A DNA stretch of 64,000 bases from Listeria monocytogenes (GCF_041765605.1 NZ_CP168900.1:2915729-2979728), one strand, 5' to 3'; positions 44,567 to 53,910 are shown, counted from the first letter of the stretch. Program-made: numbers and translations. Notes: a model not told the origin generated them from the sequence alone.

Positions 44567-46266
44567 TTTTGTTCCTCCCTGTAATTTTTGGTTTTTAGCC
44601 AGCAGAATTCATAGCCACTAAGCTTTATGGAATCGCTCCCAGTTACCGTGGAGCCCTTATAAAGATTTGTATAAACACCGCTGTCTAGTGAATAACTCAC
44701 TTCTTTTTCTGATAAATTATGAATCAATATAATCGATTCCGCGTCGGATGAACGTTTAACAACAAACAATTCCGCCGTAGATTCTAAAACTTCCATCGGT
44801 ATTTCTGGATGGAAAAGTGATTCCGCTTTTCGTGTGCTAATTAATTTCGTTAGCGCATCATAAGTTGCTTTTCGTAAGGAGCCTCTTTGTTCCAACTCTG
44901 CTGTAATTTCCGCCAAGTCGTATTTTTTTCGATTAATAGAGCGATTGTGGCCTGTTGTTTCTACGCCTGAATAATCATTGCGGCTTCCTAAAATACTTTG
45001 AACATAAACGGCTGGAACGCCTGGGATAGACATTAGTACTGCATGAGCCACAAGAAATCTCGACATCCTCAAGTCATCTGTGTCCGCCTGTTTACTTAGC
45101 GCATCCATGTACGTCACGTTAATTTCATACGGACTCTTAGAACCATCTGGATTTTGCTTATATGAAACGAGCGCGCCTTCTTCCTCCAAATCATTCACTA
45201 AAGCCAAAATTTCAGCTTCTGGAATAATGCCGCGCACTGGATTTAACCCAATCCCATCATGTGAGGCAAGGAAATTAAAGAATGTCCGCTTGCCTTCTGG
45301 TAGCTCTAAATTCTTCGCCCAGTTACGGAGGAATTCTGCATTACCATGATGGATAGCATGGAGCACAAGTGGTGGAAGCGGGAATTGATAAACCATATGC
45401 GCTTCTTTTTCACCATTTCCAAAATAACTAATATTATCAACATGCGGCACATTGGTTTCGGTAATAATAATCGTCCCCGGAGCTGCAATGTCTACTAAAT
45501 CTCTAAATAATTTCACGATTTCATGCGTCTCTTCTAAGTGAATCGAACTCGTTCCCGGCACTTTCCACATAAAGCCAACCGCATCAAGTCGCACATATTC
45601 CGCACCTTCTTCTAAATAGAACATCAAAACATCAATCATCTTGTAAAGCACTTCCGGAGAAGCAAAGTTTAAATCGATTTGATCCTCACTAAAAGTCGTC
45701 CAAATATGTCCTACTTTTCCTGAATCAAATTGAAATGGTGTCAGCACTGGTGTCGCACGTGGCCTTGTTACCGAACTAAGGTCCGTCTTTGGATCCATTT
45801 CCACAAAAAAGTTCCTAAACTCCTCGTCACCCGCCAAATATCGCTTAAACCAATCACTTTTCGCCGACATATGATTACAAACAAAATCAAACATCAACCG
45901 CGCCGACTGTTCCATCTCCTTAATATCTTCCCAATCACCAAGTTCCGGGTTCACCGCTTTATAATCGATGACCGAAAACCCATCATCCGAAGAATAAGGA
46001 TAAAAAGGCAAGAAATGAACTACCTCAAAAGTCGATTTTAAATAACTATCATACATTTTCTTAAAAGTTGTTAACGTTTTTTTGGATTCCTCTTTAAATT
46101 GGTCTCCATATGTAATTAAAACAATATCTTTCTCGTCCCACTGATCTTTTCGTGTTAACTTTCGTTGTTGCGTTTGCTGTACCCGCGCTTCGATTCTAGC
46201 TGCCAAACTATCTACCACATCTTCGGCATATAACCGCGAAAGTCGTTTTCTTAAATTCGTCATCAT
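44563..46266 (-). CDS. GH13_18 glucoside phosphorylase (sucrose- or glucosylglycerate-phosphorylase type, YcjM-like)
   Basis: The 567-residue retaining GH13 phosphorylase releases alpha-Glc-1-P. Asp228 (VRLDAVGF) is the nucleophile, Glu270 (TETNVPH) the acid/base and Asp337 (ASHDGIGL) the stabiliser. FLPFYPYSSDDGFSVIDY is the subfamily's substrate loop. Generic annotation is sucrose phosphorylase. The ycj-like gene order and the glycerate kinase in the operon favour glucosylglycerate. The double ATG at 46266/46263 follows AGGAGG. It is the first gene of the nine-enzyme/transporter operon facing lacI. Confidence 0.9.
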   Translation of the reverse strand: MMTNLRKRLSRLYAEDVVDSLAARIEARVQQTQQRKLTRKDQWDEKDIVLITYGDQFKEESKKTLTTFKKMYDSYLKSTFEVVHFLPFYPYSSDDGFSVIDYKAVNPELGDWEDIKEMEQSARLMFDFVCNHMSAKSDWFKRYLAGDEEFRNFFVEMDPKTDLSSVTRPRATPVLTPFQFDSGKVGHIWTTFSEDQIDLNFASPEVLYKMIDVLMFYLEEGAEYVRLDAVGFMWKVPGTSSIHLEETHEIVKLFRDLVDIAAPGTIIITETNVPHVDNISYFGNGEKEAHMVYQFPLPPLVLHAIHHGNAEFLRNWAKNLELPEGKRTFFNFLASHDGIGLNPVRGIIPEAEILALVNDLEEEGALVSYKQNPDGSKSPYEINVTYMDALSKQADTDDLRMSRFLVAHAVLMSIPGVPAVYVQSILGSRNDYSGVETTGHNRSINRKKYDLAEITAELEQRGSLRKATYDALTKLISTRKAESLFHPEIPMEVLESTAELFVVKRSSDAESIILIHNLSEKEVSYSLDSGVYTNLYKGSTVTGSDSIKLSGYEFCWLKTKNYREEQK

Positions 46267-46279
46267 TTACCTCCTAACC

Positions 46280-46329
46280 GGGAGCGCTCCCACAAGAAGA
46301 ATTATAGTATGGAAAGCGCTTTCTGTCAA
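46280..46329 (-). promoter_or_regulatory. Promoter of the ycj-like operon with two GCGC-centred operators
   Basis: TTGACA (46324-46329), 17 bp, TATAAT (46301-46306) on the minus strand. GAAAGCGCTTTC (46312-46323) fills the spacer, and GGGAGCGCTCCC (46280-46291) lies just past the start point. Both are perfect palindromes centred on CG as bound by LacI/CcpA proteins. The first also fits a cre site, so catabolite and substrate control may converge. Confidence 0.82.
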
Positions 46330-46489
46330 ACACAATTTTTAATGTTTTTTCTAACACGTTGCTAATAGTGAGTTTTATCTCATATATAACATCTAGTTGG
46401 ACATTTACTAGAAAATTGAGTAATATAAACATGGATGATAATGACCGGAACCGATACCGGAAACAATAGAGAGAGAAAGGAAGATTACC

Positions 46490-47515
46490 TTGGCATCTAC
46501 CATATATGACATAGCAAAACACGCGGGAGTTTCAAAATCGACGGTATCTAGAGTACTAAACAATCAAGCTAATATCTCCGAAGAATCACGAAAAAAAGTA
46601 CTAGCAGCGATTGACGAACTAAACTACCAACCAAGCAAACTAGCACGCGCACTTACCTCTTCGGGCTTTGATGCCATCATGGTTATTTCAAATCGCTCTA
46701 CTACAACCACAACCGGAAACCCATTTTTTTCCGAAATAATTCAATCCATTTCCACTCAAGCTGAGTTGGAAAATTTCGACCTAATTCTTCAAACTGCTAA
46801 AAACAGCGAAGACGAACTTAAAAAATGCCTCTCCAAAATTCAAGAAAAAATGATAAAAGGCATTATTATGCTAAGTTCTCCCGCTGATGAAGATTTTTTT
46901 CACCAATTAGACCCATATAATATCCCCATCGTTGTGACCGGAAAAGTAGAAGGACATTACAAAAATATTTATTCTGTTGATACTGACAATTTTGGCGATA
47001 GTTATGCTCTAACAAAACATTTAATTACGGAAGGCCATAAAAAAATCGCTTGTATTCATGCTCCACTTGATTATCACGTTTCCATAGATCGTCTTGCTGG
47101 TTTCCGAAGCTGCCTGTTTGACCACCAATTAGATCTACGTAACGACTGGATTATTGATAGCGGTTATAGTATAGAAGATAGCTACAAAGCAGCGCTACGC
47201 CTAATGGAAGGCCCAGATAAACCAACCGCAGTTTTCGCAACCGACGATTTAAAAGTCCTTAGTATTTACAAAATGGCCGCCGATAAAAATTTACAAATAC
47301 CTGCAGATTTTTCCGTCATCGGCTATAATGATAAAGTAGCGTCCTCTTTCTTATCGCCGCCGCTAACGTCTATTGATATTCCAATCAACAAACTAGGAAA
47401 AAAAGCGACTAACTTATTATTCCGCTTAATCCATCAAGATAAAAATGTACCAAAAACAACGATTATTAAAACCGAAATGATTGAACGTGAATCCATTCAG
47501 AAAATAAACGCCTAA
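46490..47515 (+). CDS. LacI-family repressor of the ycj-like operon (YcjW-like)
   Basis: The 341-residue protein starts with TTG. The N-terminal helix-turn-helix is TIYDIAKHAGVSKSTVSRVLN with the hinge helix LARAL, followed by a periplasmic-binding-like sensor (VFATDDLKVLSIYKMA; FSVIGYNDKVASSFLSPPLTS). It is divergent from the phosphorylase gene, and a further CCGGAACCGATACCGG sequence lies in its own leader (46452-46467). It likely represses both directions until a glycoside binds. Confidence 0.92.
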   Translation: MASTIYDIAKHAGVSKSTVSRVLNNQANISEESRKKVLAAIDELNYQPSKLARALTSSGFDAIMVISNRSTTTTTGNPFFSEIIQSISTQAELENFDLILQTAKNSEDELKKCLSKIQEKMIKGIIMLSSPADEDFFHQLDPYNIPIVVTGKVEGHYKNIYSVDTDNFGDSYALTKHLITEGHKKIACIHAPLDYHVSIDRLAGFRSCLFDHQLDLRNDWIIDSGYSIEDSYKAALRLMEGPDKPTAVFATDDLKVLSIYKMAADKNLQIPADFSVIGYNDKVASSFLSPPLTSIDIPINKLGKKATNLLFRLIHQDKNVPKTTIIKTEMIERESIQKINA

Positions 47516-47536
47516 GCTTATTTTCTGAATTTACTT

Positions 47537-47609
47537 GGTCCTGTAGCTCAGTTGGGAGAGTATCACCTTGACATGGTGGGGGTCGCTGGTTCGAGACCAG
47601 TCGGGACCA
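47537..47609 (+). tRNA. tRNA-Val (anticodon GAC)
   Basis: This 73-base cloverleaf has acceptor GGTCCTG/CGGGACC (one G-T), D-arm GCTC/GAGT, anticodon stem TCACC/GGTGG with loop TTGACAT (anticodon GAC), T-arm GCTGG/CCAGT with TTCGAGA, and discriminator A. No CCA is encoded. It stands alone, 22 bases after the lacI stop. Three G-T or weak pairs (D-stem, anticodon stem, T-stem) make it a little looser than the usual genomic tRNA-Val. Confidence 0.93.
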
Positions 47610-47617
47610 TTTATCAA

Positions 47618-47647
47618 AAAAGCACCCTTTTATAAAGGATGCTTTTT
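47618..47647. terminator. Bidirectional terminator after tRNA-Val
   Basis: AAAAAGCACCCTTT and AAAGGATGCTTTTT pair with one mismatch around TATA. It serves the tRNA on the plus strand and the transglutaminase-like gene on the minus strand. Confidence 0.8.
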
Positions 47648-47652
47648 TGATT

Positions 47653-49602
47653 TTATTCAAGAATATCAATACTGATACCCCAGTTATCATCATGGATTTG
47701 CTTATTGACCTTAATATAGTCTTCCAAATCTTTCCCCGAAATAGCAAGATTGTAATACGGGATATTTTCTATATAACAAGAAGCTCCATATTCTTTAACT
47801 TGCTTAGTAACACAATAATTCACATACTTAGATTTAATATCGCATTCTTGGCGTGTAACTTGCTTATATTGATCAATTGGCATATCAGTCGTCAAATGAA
47901 TCTCTGTTTTGATAGAATTACGATCTACCCAATACGGGATGTCTTTATGAAAGTGCTCCGCAGCCTCATCATCAATAAAATTATTCCAGTCCCAGTAGTG
48001 CAGATAGCGTTTTCCATCTATAATTTCATAGGGATTTAAAATAGTTGCTTTATAAACAAGTGAAAGCTCGTTTAATTCTTTATTATCTTCTACTATTTGA
48101 ATAGAAGTGTTACTAAAGTATTCATCAATTTTATCTTGTTCATAATTTTCATATAGAAACATACAAGCATAGATTGCAAAATTATAATTATTGATTATGT
48201 TTTCATCAGACCAGCTTTCAAACATAGCGCGAGCTTTGTTAGCAATTCCCCCACGCAGCTTTTTTTCTAAAGTAATTTGAGCAACATTTTCTTTAACATC
48301 GCAGGAAAAAATTTCTTCAACACTAAAAATTTTATTTTCAAGCGGTTGTCGTTTTTGTATGTCTATACCTGCTTTAATTTCCAAATAATAAATAAAACTT
48401 TTTTGATCACGATTAGCTAAAAAACCCTCATCGTGACTCATTGTAACATCAATAAAATAATCCTGATTATCAAGTGTTGCTTTCAGAATTGCTTGTTTAA
48501 AAGTAGATGGTGATGGACCGTACACAGGTATAAATAAATCCTGACCAAAATTAACAAAAACAAGTTGTGATTCTATTCCTAAATAATCCAGAATAACTTT
48601 CAAAAGAACTGTTTTTGCTCTAGAGTCCCCGCACTTCGTCTTATACGTTATTTCTGCTGATTGCGGCTCAAAATTATTTGTTTCAGGCTCATTAAATACT
48701 TCTTTTTGCACAAAATCGATGGCATACTTAATTTTATGGTCTAAAGATGATAACATATTTAATTCAGTAACCAAGTCTTCCGCAAAACTCACTAAATTAA
48801 CTTGATAAAACGTTTGATATACATCGCTAATTTCTTTTGTGATTTCAGGATACGTTTTTTCGGTCATAAAATCAATGAATGGCCCAATTTCAAATTCTTT
48901 TGGCTCATCTCCAACATAGTAATCTTCTTCTATGATATAGGATTGATTTTTTTCAATTATTACTTTATCTTTTTCTAGAATCCTACCAACTTCATCTCGG
49001 AAATATTGAAAGTTTGCGCTTAAATTTTGCTCCGTCTCATTTTTTAATTCGTAACGATATTTACCATAAGCCCAGTAGGAATCTGGCATCGTATACATCC
49101 AGCGGAAATATTTGTTGCGTATGTTACTTTCTTCATATTTGCGCTCAACAGTTGTTTCAATGATAAAAATATCATTTAACTGCAAATCACTTATTTGTAC
49201 TACTACTAATTTATCAGTATTAACTTCTGTTTGATTTTCATCACACATATAATTTAGTACATTAATGTCAATATCATTTATCTTATCAATCAGTTGACCG
49301 TCACGGACTACAGTTAGGGTATGAATGTATAATACTTCATCTTCTCCTACATCAAATTGAGCATTTTCAATCAGATTAATTAAATCTGGATTACTTAAAG
49401 TAATTACTCTAGAAATAAAACTTGAATGAGAATTCGGTTTAACTGTTTCGACATCCTCATACCGAATATAATAACCTTTTTCTTGTGCAATTTGAGCATC
49501 GTAAAAATCTTTATCCTGGATTGTTAACCAAGAAGAAATATCTTCTTGGTTTTTTTTTAGAGAGCTTAATTCGGGCTGTAGAATGCAATATTCTTTTGTC
49601 AT
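47653..49602 (-). CDS. DUF3857/transglutaminase-like protein, catalytically degenerate paralogue
   Basis: The 649-residue protein is collinear with its neighbour at 49633-51627: an N-terminal DUF3857 beta domain (about 1-250), a transglutaminase-like core (about 280-400) and a C-terminal beta domain. The core motif reads KCGDSRAKTVLLK, with Ser327 where the paralogue has catalytic Cys330. The catalytic His is also changed (FKQAIL, Gln370), while Asp385 is kept. It should therefore be inactive as a cysteine enzyme. There is no signal peptide or membrane anchor. A scaffold or binding role is possible. The start lies 30 bases after its paralogue. Confidence 0.78.
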   Translation of the reverse strand: MTKEYCILQPELSSLKKNQEDISSWLTIQDKDFYDAQIAQEKGYYIRYEDVETVKPNSHSSFISRVITLSNPDLINLIENAQFDVGEDEVLYIHTLTVVRDGQLIDKINDIDINVLNYMCDENQTEVNTDKLVVVQISDLQLNDIFIIETTVERKYEESNIRNKYFRWMYTMPDSYWAYGKYRYELKNETEQNLSANFQYFRDEVGRILEKDKVIIEKNQSYIIEEDYYVGDEPKEFEIGPFIDFMTEKTYPEITKEISDVYQTFYQVNLVSFAEDLVTELNMLSSLDHKIKYAIDFVQKEVFNEPETNNFEPQSAEITYKTKCGDSRAKTVLLKVILDYLGIESQLVFVNFGQDLFIPVYGPSPSTFKQAILKATLDNQDYFIDVTMSHDEGFLANRDQKSFIYYLEIKAGIDIQKRQPLENKIFSVEEIFSCDVKENVAQITLEKKLRGGIANKARAMFESWSDENIINNYNFAIYACMFLYENYEQDKIDEYFSNTSIQIVEDNKELNELSLVYKATILNPYEIIDGKRYLHYWDWNNFIDDEAAEHFHKDIPYWVDRNSIKTEIHLTTDMPIDQYKQVTRQECDIKSKYVNYCVTKQVKEYGASCYIENIPYYNLAISGKDLEDYIKVNKQIHDDNWGISIDILE

Positions 49603-49632
49603 GGGGTAATCTCCTTGTGAGCTTTTTTTATT

Positions 49633-51627
49633 TTATTTAAATAACTTACCTAATTTCTTAAACAATCCATCCTCAATGATATCAATACCGATACCCCAGT
49701 TGCTATCAAGTACTTGTTTATTAGCTTTAATATATTCTTCCAAATCTTTCCCTTTAATAGTAAGGTTATGATACGGACGATAATCTATATAACAAGACGC
49801 ACCATTTTTGTGAATTTTCTTCGTCATACGATGTTTCAAATACTTAGATTTGATGTCGCATTCTTGACATGTGTAGTGTTCTTGTTGATCAATTGACTTA
49901 TCTGTCGTCAAATGAACCTCTGTTTTAATTCTGTTCCGATCAATCCAATACGGGAAATCTTTATGGAAATGTTTTTCCGCAGCATCATCGATAAAGTTTC
50001 CGTAGTTCCAGAAGTGTAAATAACGGTTTTTCTTTTCAACTTCATATGGATCCGTAATAGTCGCTTTGTACACTATAGAAAGTTCATTTAAATCCTTATT
50101 ATCTTCAACTATTTGAACAGAAGTATTACTAAAATGCTGTTCAATTTCATTTTCTTCAAAGTTTTTATACAGTGTCATACACTTATATGTCGTATAATTG
50201 TAACGGTTAATAACCTCTTTATTAGATTCATTTTTAAACATTTCTCGCGATCCGTTTGCCATTCCTCCACGTAACTTTCTTTCAAAGACAACCTCAGCCA
50301 CGTTTCCTTTCACATCACAACGGAAATTTTCTTCCACAGCTGGCTTTTCATCTTCAAATGGTTCTTGTTTTTGTAATTCCGTACCAGCTTTAATTTCTAA
50401 ATAATACATAAAACTATTTTTTTGACGATTAGCTAAAAATCCTTGGTCATTACTCATTGTCGCATCAACAAAGTAAACTTGGCCTTCATGTGTTATTTTT
50501 AAAATCGCATGGTTAAAGTTGAATGGTGATGGCGTATAAACTGACAAGAATATATCACTATCATAGTTAACTAGAATAAGATCCGAGTCCACACCTAAAT
50601 AATCTAAAATAACCTTCAAAAGAACTGTTTTCGCTTTGCAATCCCCTTGTTTTGTAGTATAAGTTACTTCAGCAGCTTGCGGCTCGTGCCCATCCATCTC
50701 TGCTTCATTGTACAAATAGTATACTTCTTTTTGAACAAAATCGATGGCATGCTTAATTTTATGGTCTAAAGACGGAAGCGCATCTAATTCAGTCACTAAA
50801 TCAGCCGCAAAATCAGCAAGATTTACTTGATAGAATTTTTGATAAATGTCACTGATTGTTGTGGTGATTTCCGGATACGTCTGCTCTGTAACAAAATCAA
50901 TGAAAGGTACAATCTCAAGCTCTTTCGGATCTTCTCCAATATAATTTTCCTTTTCAATTGTATAAGATTCGTTATGCGGAACCATCACTTTATCTTTTTC
51001 TAAAATAGTGCCCGCTTCATCTCGGAAATAATGGAAATTCGTTTCTAATTTTTTCTCTGTTTCATTTTTTAATTCAAAACGGTACTTTCCATAAGCCCAG
51101 TAAGAATTTGGAGCCGAGTAAATCCAGCGGAAGAATTGATTGCGAATGCTGCTTTCCTCATATTTTCGCTCAATTGATGTTTCAATTACGAAAATATCAT
51201 TCAAATGCAAATCGCGAATAAGAACGGTTACTTTTTTCTCGTCGTTAAAGCTCGCTTGATTCTCATCACGAACATAGTCTAATACTTTTACATTAATATC
51301 ATCCAATTTATCAATCACTTTACCGTCACGAACAACAGATAAAGTGTGAATGTACAATACCTCTTCTTCGGATAAAATAAAGCTTGTTTTCCCAGCTGAA
51401 TTGAGCATGTTTGGTTCATTTAATGTATATGCCATTGAAGTATAGCTTGTCCGAGAATTCGGCTTAGCTGTTTCTACAATGTTACACCAGAAGCAATAAT
51501 CACGTTCTTGTGCAATTTGGGAATCATAAAAAGCTTTATCTTGAGTCTTTAACCACGCATCAATGTTTTCTTGTTTTGTTTCAGGAGAGCTTAATTCTGG
51601 TTTTATAAAATAATATTCTTTTGTCAT
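49633..51627 (-). CDS. DUF3857/transglutaminase-like protein, intact triad
   Basis: The 664-residue protein has three domains as in its paralogue. The transglutaminase-like triad is present: Cys330 (KQGDCKAKT), His373 (FNHAILK) and Asp388 (FVDATMS). DUF3857-transglutaminase proteins are usually secreted or membrane-bound; this one has no visible export signal, so its place of action is unclear. It leads the two-gene unit behind a TGC-TAGAAT -10-like box in the AT-rich upstream region. Cleavage or cross-linking of a peptide bond is possible, with no known substrate. Confidence 0.78.
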   Translation of the reverse strand: MTKEYYFIKPELSSPETKQENIDAWLKTQDKAFYDSQIAQERDYCFWCNIVETAKPNSRTSYTSMAYTLNEPNMLNSAGKTSFILSEEEVLYIHTLSVVRDGKVIDKLDDINVKVLDYVRDENQASFNDEKKVTVLIRDLHLNDIFVIETSIERKYEESSIRNQFFRWIYSAPNSYWAYGKYRFELKNETEKKLETNFHYFRDEAGTILEKDKVMVPHNESYTIEKENYIGEDPKELEIVPFIDFVTEQTYPEITTTISDIYQKFYQVNLADFAADLVTELDALPSLDHKIKHAIDFVQKEVYYLYNEAEMDGHEPQAAEVTYTTKQGDCKAKTVLLKVILDYLGVDSDLILVNYDSDIFLSVYTPSPFNFNHAILKITHEGQVYFVDATMSNDQGFLANRQKNSFMYYLEIKAGTELQKQEPFEDEKPAVEENFRCDVKGNVAEVVFERKLRGGMANGSREMFKNESNKEVINRYNYTTYKCMTLYKNFEENEIEQHFSNTSVQIVEDNKDLNELSIVYKATITDPYEVEKKNRYLHFWNYGNFIDDAAEKHFHKDFPYWIDRNRIKTEVHLTTDKSIDQQEHYTCQECDIKSKYLKHRMTKKIHKNGASCYIDYRPYHNLTIKGKDLEEYIKANKQVLDSNWGIGIDIIEDGLFKKLGKLFK

Positions 51628-51762
51628 TGGGTAATCTCCTTAAATGTTTTAGATAACCTTATTCTAGCAATAAATAAATATAACAAACAAGAAAAAATCT
51701 TTATGATATAGTAACTTTCGGTTTATCTACACTATTTAGTAAAAAAATGGACACATTTATTA

Positions 51763-52302
51763 CTAATTTTCATCTATCCAAGAGAACAATTTCACATCTT
51801 GGTAAACCGCACCAATTTTTTCATAATCCCGCAGTAATCCTTCCTCTAAAAAACCGAGCTTATCGAGTAATGTTATCGATGCGGTATTTCTTGGATCTAC
51901 CTTTGCTTCAATTCGGTGCAAATCAAATGATTCTCGACCCCACTCTATCAATGCTTTCACGGCTTCTGTCGCATAACCACGTTTCCAAAAGCGCGTTCCT
52001 AAATCATACGCAATTTCTGCACGATGATTTTCATGATCAATATAGTTAAAACCACATGTACCAATAATTTCTCCTGTTGCTTGCAAAATAATCACACATC
52101 GAAGAGCCTTTCCTTCAATTTCTAGTTGTCTTAGCATCTGAATCATTTCTTCTACCGGCTGCAAACTTTGAAAAGGTTCAATATTCATATATCTAGTAAC
52201 CGAATCATCTGACCAATAGCCAAACAGAATTTCGGTATCAGCCAAGGTCATTTCACTTAAAAAAAGTCGTTCCGTTTTTATCATTTGTTTCCGATTTTCC
52301 AT
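51763..52302 (-). CDS. GNAT acetyltransferase, RimJ/RimL type
   Basis: The 179-residue protein begins KTERLFLSEMTLADTE, has the acetyl-CoA region DLGTRFWKRGYATEAVKAL and ends RDYEKIGAVYQDVKLFSW, the standard RimJ/L-like pattern for N-terminal or small-molecule acetylation. It is monocistronic and diverges from the MFS gene across a parS site. Confidence 0.88.
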   Translation of the reverse strand: MENRKQMIKTERLFLSEMTLADTEILFGYWSDDSVTRYMNIEPFQSLQPVEEMIQMLRQLEIEGKALRCVIILQATGEIIGTCGFNYIDHENHRAEIAYDLGTRFWKRGYATEAVKALIEWGRESFDLHRIEAKVDPRNTASITLLDKLGFLEEGLLRDYEKIGAVYQDVKLFSWIDEN

Positions 52303-52362
52303 ACGCTAAACCCCCGCCTTTTTAATAAAAAAAGCTTATCAAATCTCACTCGCAAAGTAAAA

Positions 52363-52378
52363 TGTTTCACGTGAAACA
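52363..52378. promoter_or_regulatory. parS site 5
   Basis: Perfect TGTTTCACGTGAAACA in the divergent spacer between GNAT and MFS genes. Confidence 0.93.
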
Positions 52379-52457
52379 TTTGCTCTTTCTTTATCATCAG
52401 AGATTTTAGGTTTATAATGAAAAATATCTCAAAAAGCTTCAAAAAGGAGAATGATTC

Positions 52458-53870
52458 ATGGAACAAACGGATAAACGTAAAACTTTAGCACTTATTTCAA
52501 TTATGCTTGGAGCTTTTATTTCATTATTGGATACAACGATTGTCAATGTTGCTTTACCTGATATTACAACTGCTCTTCATGCCACAAGCGAAACAATTGA
52601 ATGGGTTATTTCAGGCTATGCACTTGCTTTTGGACTCGTACTTATTTTAGCTGGTCGACTTGGAGACAAATTTGGTCGAAAAAACATCTACATAATCGGA
52701 ATCACTTTATTTCTCATTATGAGTGTGACAGCTGGCTTTGCTGATTCAGAAAATAGTCTAATTATTTCCCGGGTAATACAGGGACTTGCTGCCGGATTAT
52801 TTTTCCCGCAAATCAATGCCACAATTATGGATATGTATTCTGGAAAAAGTCTCGGGAAAATCTTCGGGATTCTCGGCTCTGTTATTGGTGTTGGAACGGC
52901 CATCGGACCTCTTACCGGCGGACTTTTAATTGAATTATTCGGCGCTACTAATGGTTGGCGCGCTGTCTTTTTTGTTAATGTACCTTTTGTTTTAGTCACA
53001 CTCGTCCTAGCAATGCTTTACCTTCCAAAAAGAACTGTCTCCGCGAAAAAAATTAGTTTTGATTTGCCAGGAGTTGGGCTACTAACCATTGCACTTTTAC
53101 TATTACTGTTCCCACTTATTTCAAACGGCGCAAATGACTTCAAACCGATAGACTATCTTTTAATGGCGCTATCTATTCCACTCTTTATCATTCTTTACAA
53201 ATGGAGCGTCTACCAAGAAAAGAAAGGAAATCAGCCATTAATTGCTCCCAACCTACTTAAAAATAATCAATTTGTTTCAGGTATGCTTTTATCGCTTGTA
53301 TACTTTGCCGCTTTTACTAGTATTTTCTTCGTCCTATCGCTAACTTGGCAAACTGGTTTCAATCGTTCGGCTATTTTATCCGGGCTTGCAATTAGTCCTT
53401 TTGCTTTAGGTAGTGTGTTAGCTGCCTCTAATAGTTACCGACTAATCCCTATATTAGGTAGAAAGCTCTTAATGCTTGGAGTTGCGCTTGTTATCATCGG
53501 GCTTGGCACCGTGTCTATTGTTTTCCATTTGAACGACGGCGCTTTTTCTGCTTGGCTCTTATTCTTACCTCTTTTCATCGCTGGTATCGGCAGTGGTTTG
53601 ACTATTGCACCATTGAATAGTTTTACCCTTTCCACTGTGACTGGTATAGATCGCGGCGGAGCTAGTGGTATGTTTAATACAGCGCAGCGAATTGGATCGT
53701 CCTTTGGGATTGCTGTTGTTGGCTCAGTCTTCTTCCGCACACTTGGAAATACTGCCGCTACTTCAAAAGCAAGCGCCTTTTCCGACAGTTTGCAAATGAG
53801 TATGTACGTCAATATTGTTCTGCTTGTTGTTTGTTTCCTACTTGTATTCCGGTTACCGAAAAATATTTAA
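52458..53870 (+). CDS. MFS multidrug efflux transporter, DHA2 (14-TM) type
   Basis: The 470-residue protein has about 14 membrane segments. LDTTIVNVALPDI is the DHA2 signature in TM1, GRLGDKFGRKNIYIIG the MFS loop and GPLTGGLLIELFGATNGWRAVFFVN motif C, typical of drug:proton antiporters of the EmrB/QacA class. AAAAAGGAG precedes the ATG, and a TATAAT lies at 52413-52418. No dedicated regulator is adjacent. Confidence 0.88.
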   Translation: MEQTDKRKTLALISIMLGAFISLLDTTIVNVALPDITTALHATSETIEWVISGYALAFGLVLILAGRLGDKFGRKNIYIIGITLFLIMSVTAGFADSENSLIISRVIQGLAAGLFFPQINATIMDMYSGKSLGKIFGILGSVIGVGTAIGPLTGGLLIELFGATNGWRAVFFVNVPFVLVTLVLAMLYLPKRTVSAKKISFDLPGVGLLTIALLLLLFPLISNGANDFKPIDYLLMALSIPLFIILYKWSVYQEKKGNQPLIAPNLLKNNQFVSGMLLSLVYFAAFTSIFFVLSLTWQTGFNRSAILSGLAISPFALGSVLAASNSYRLIPILGRKLLMLGVALVIIGLGTVSIVFHLNDGAFSAWLLFLPLFIAGIGSGLTIAPLNSFTLSTVTGIDRGGASGMFNTAQRIGSSFGIAVVGSVFFRTLGNTAATSKASAFSDSLQMSMYVNIVLLVVCFLLVFRLPKNI

Positions 53871-53908
53871 AAAAGAGACATGACTTTGCGTTAAAGTCAT
53901 GTCTCTTT
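53871..53908. terminator. Bidirectional terminator between MFS and rhaM
   Basis: AAGAGACATGACTTT and AAAGTCATGTCTCTTTT form a 15-bp perfect stem with a GCGTT loop. It ends both the MFS transcript and the rhamnose operon. Confidence 0.93.
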
Positions 53909-53910
53909 TC

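Noticed and set aside
44563..46266. Plain assignment as sucrose phosphorylase
   Set aside because: GH13_18 includes several specificities, and gene order plus glycerate kinase favours glucosylglycerate; the broader family name was used.
47466..47747. 93-codon minus-strand open frame across the tRNA region
   Set aside because: It is the antisense translation of tRNA-Val plus flanks (the VSNQRPPPCQGD-type peptide is a known artefact) and overlaps the lacI end and the terminator.
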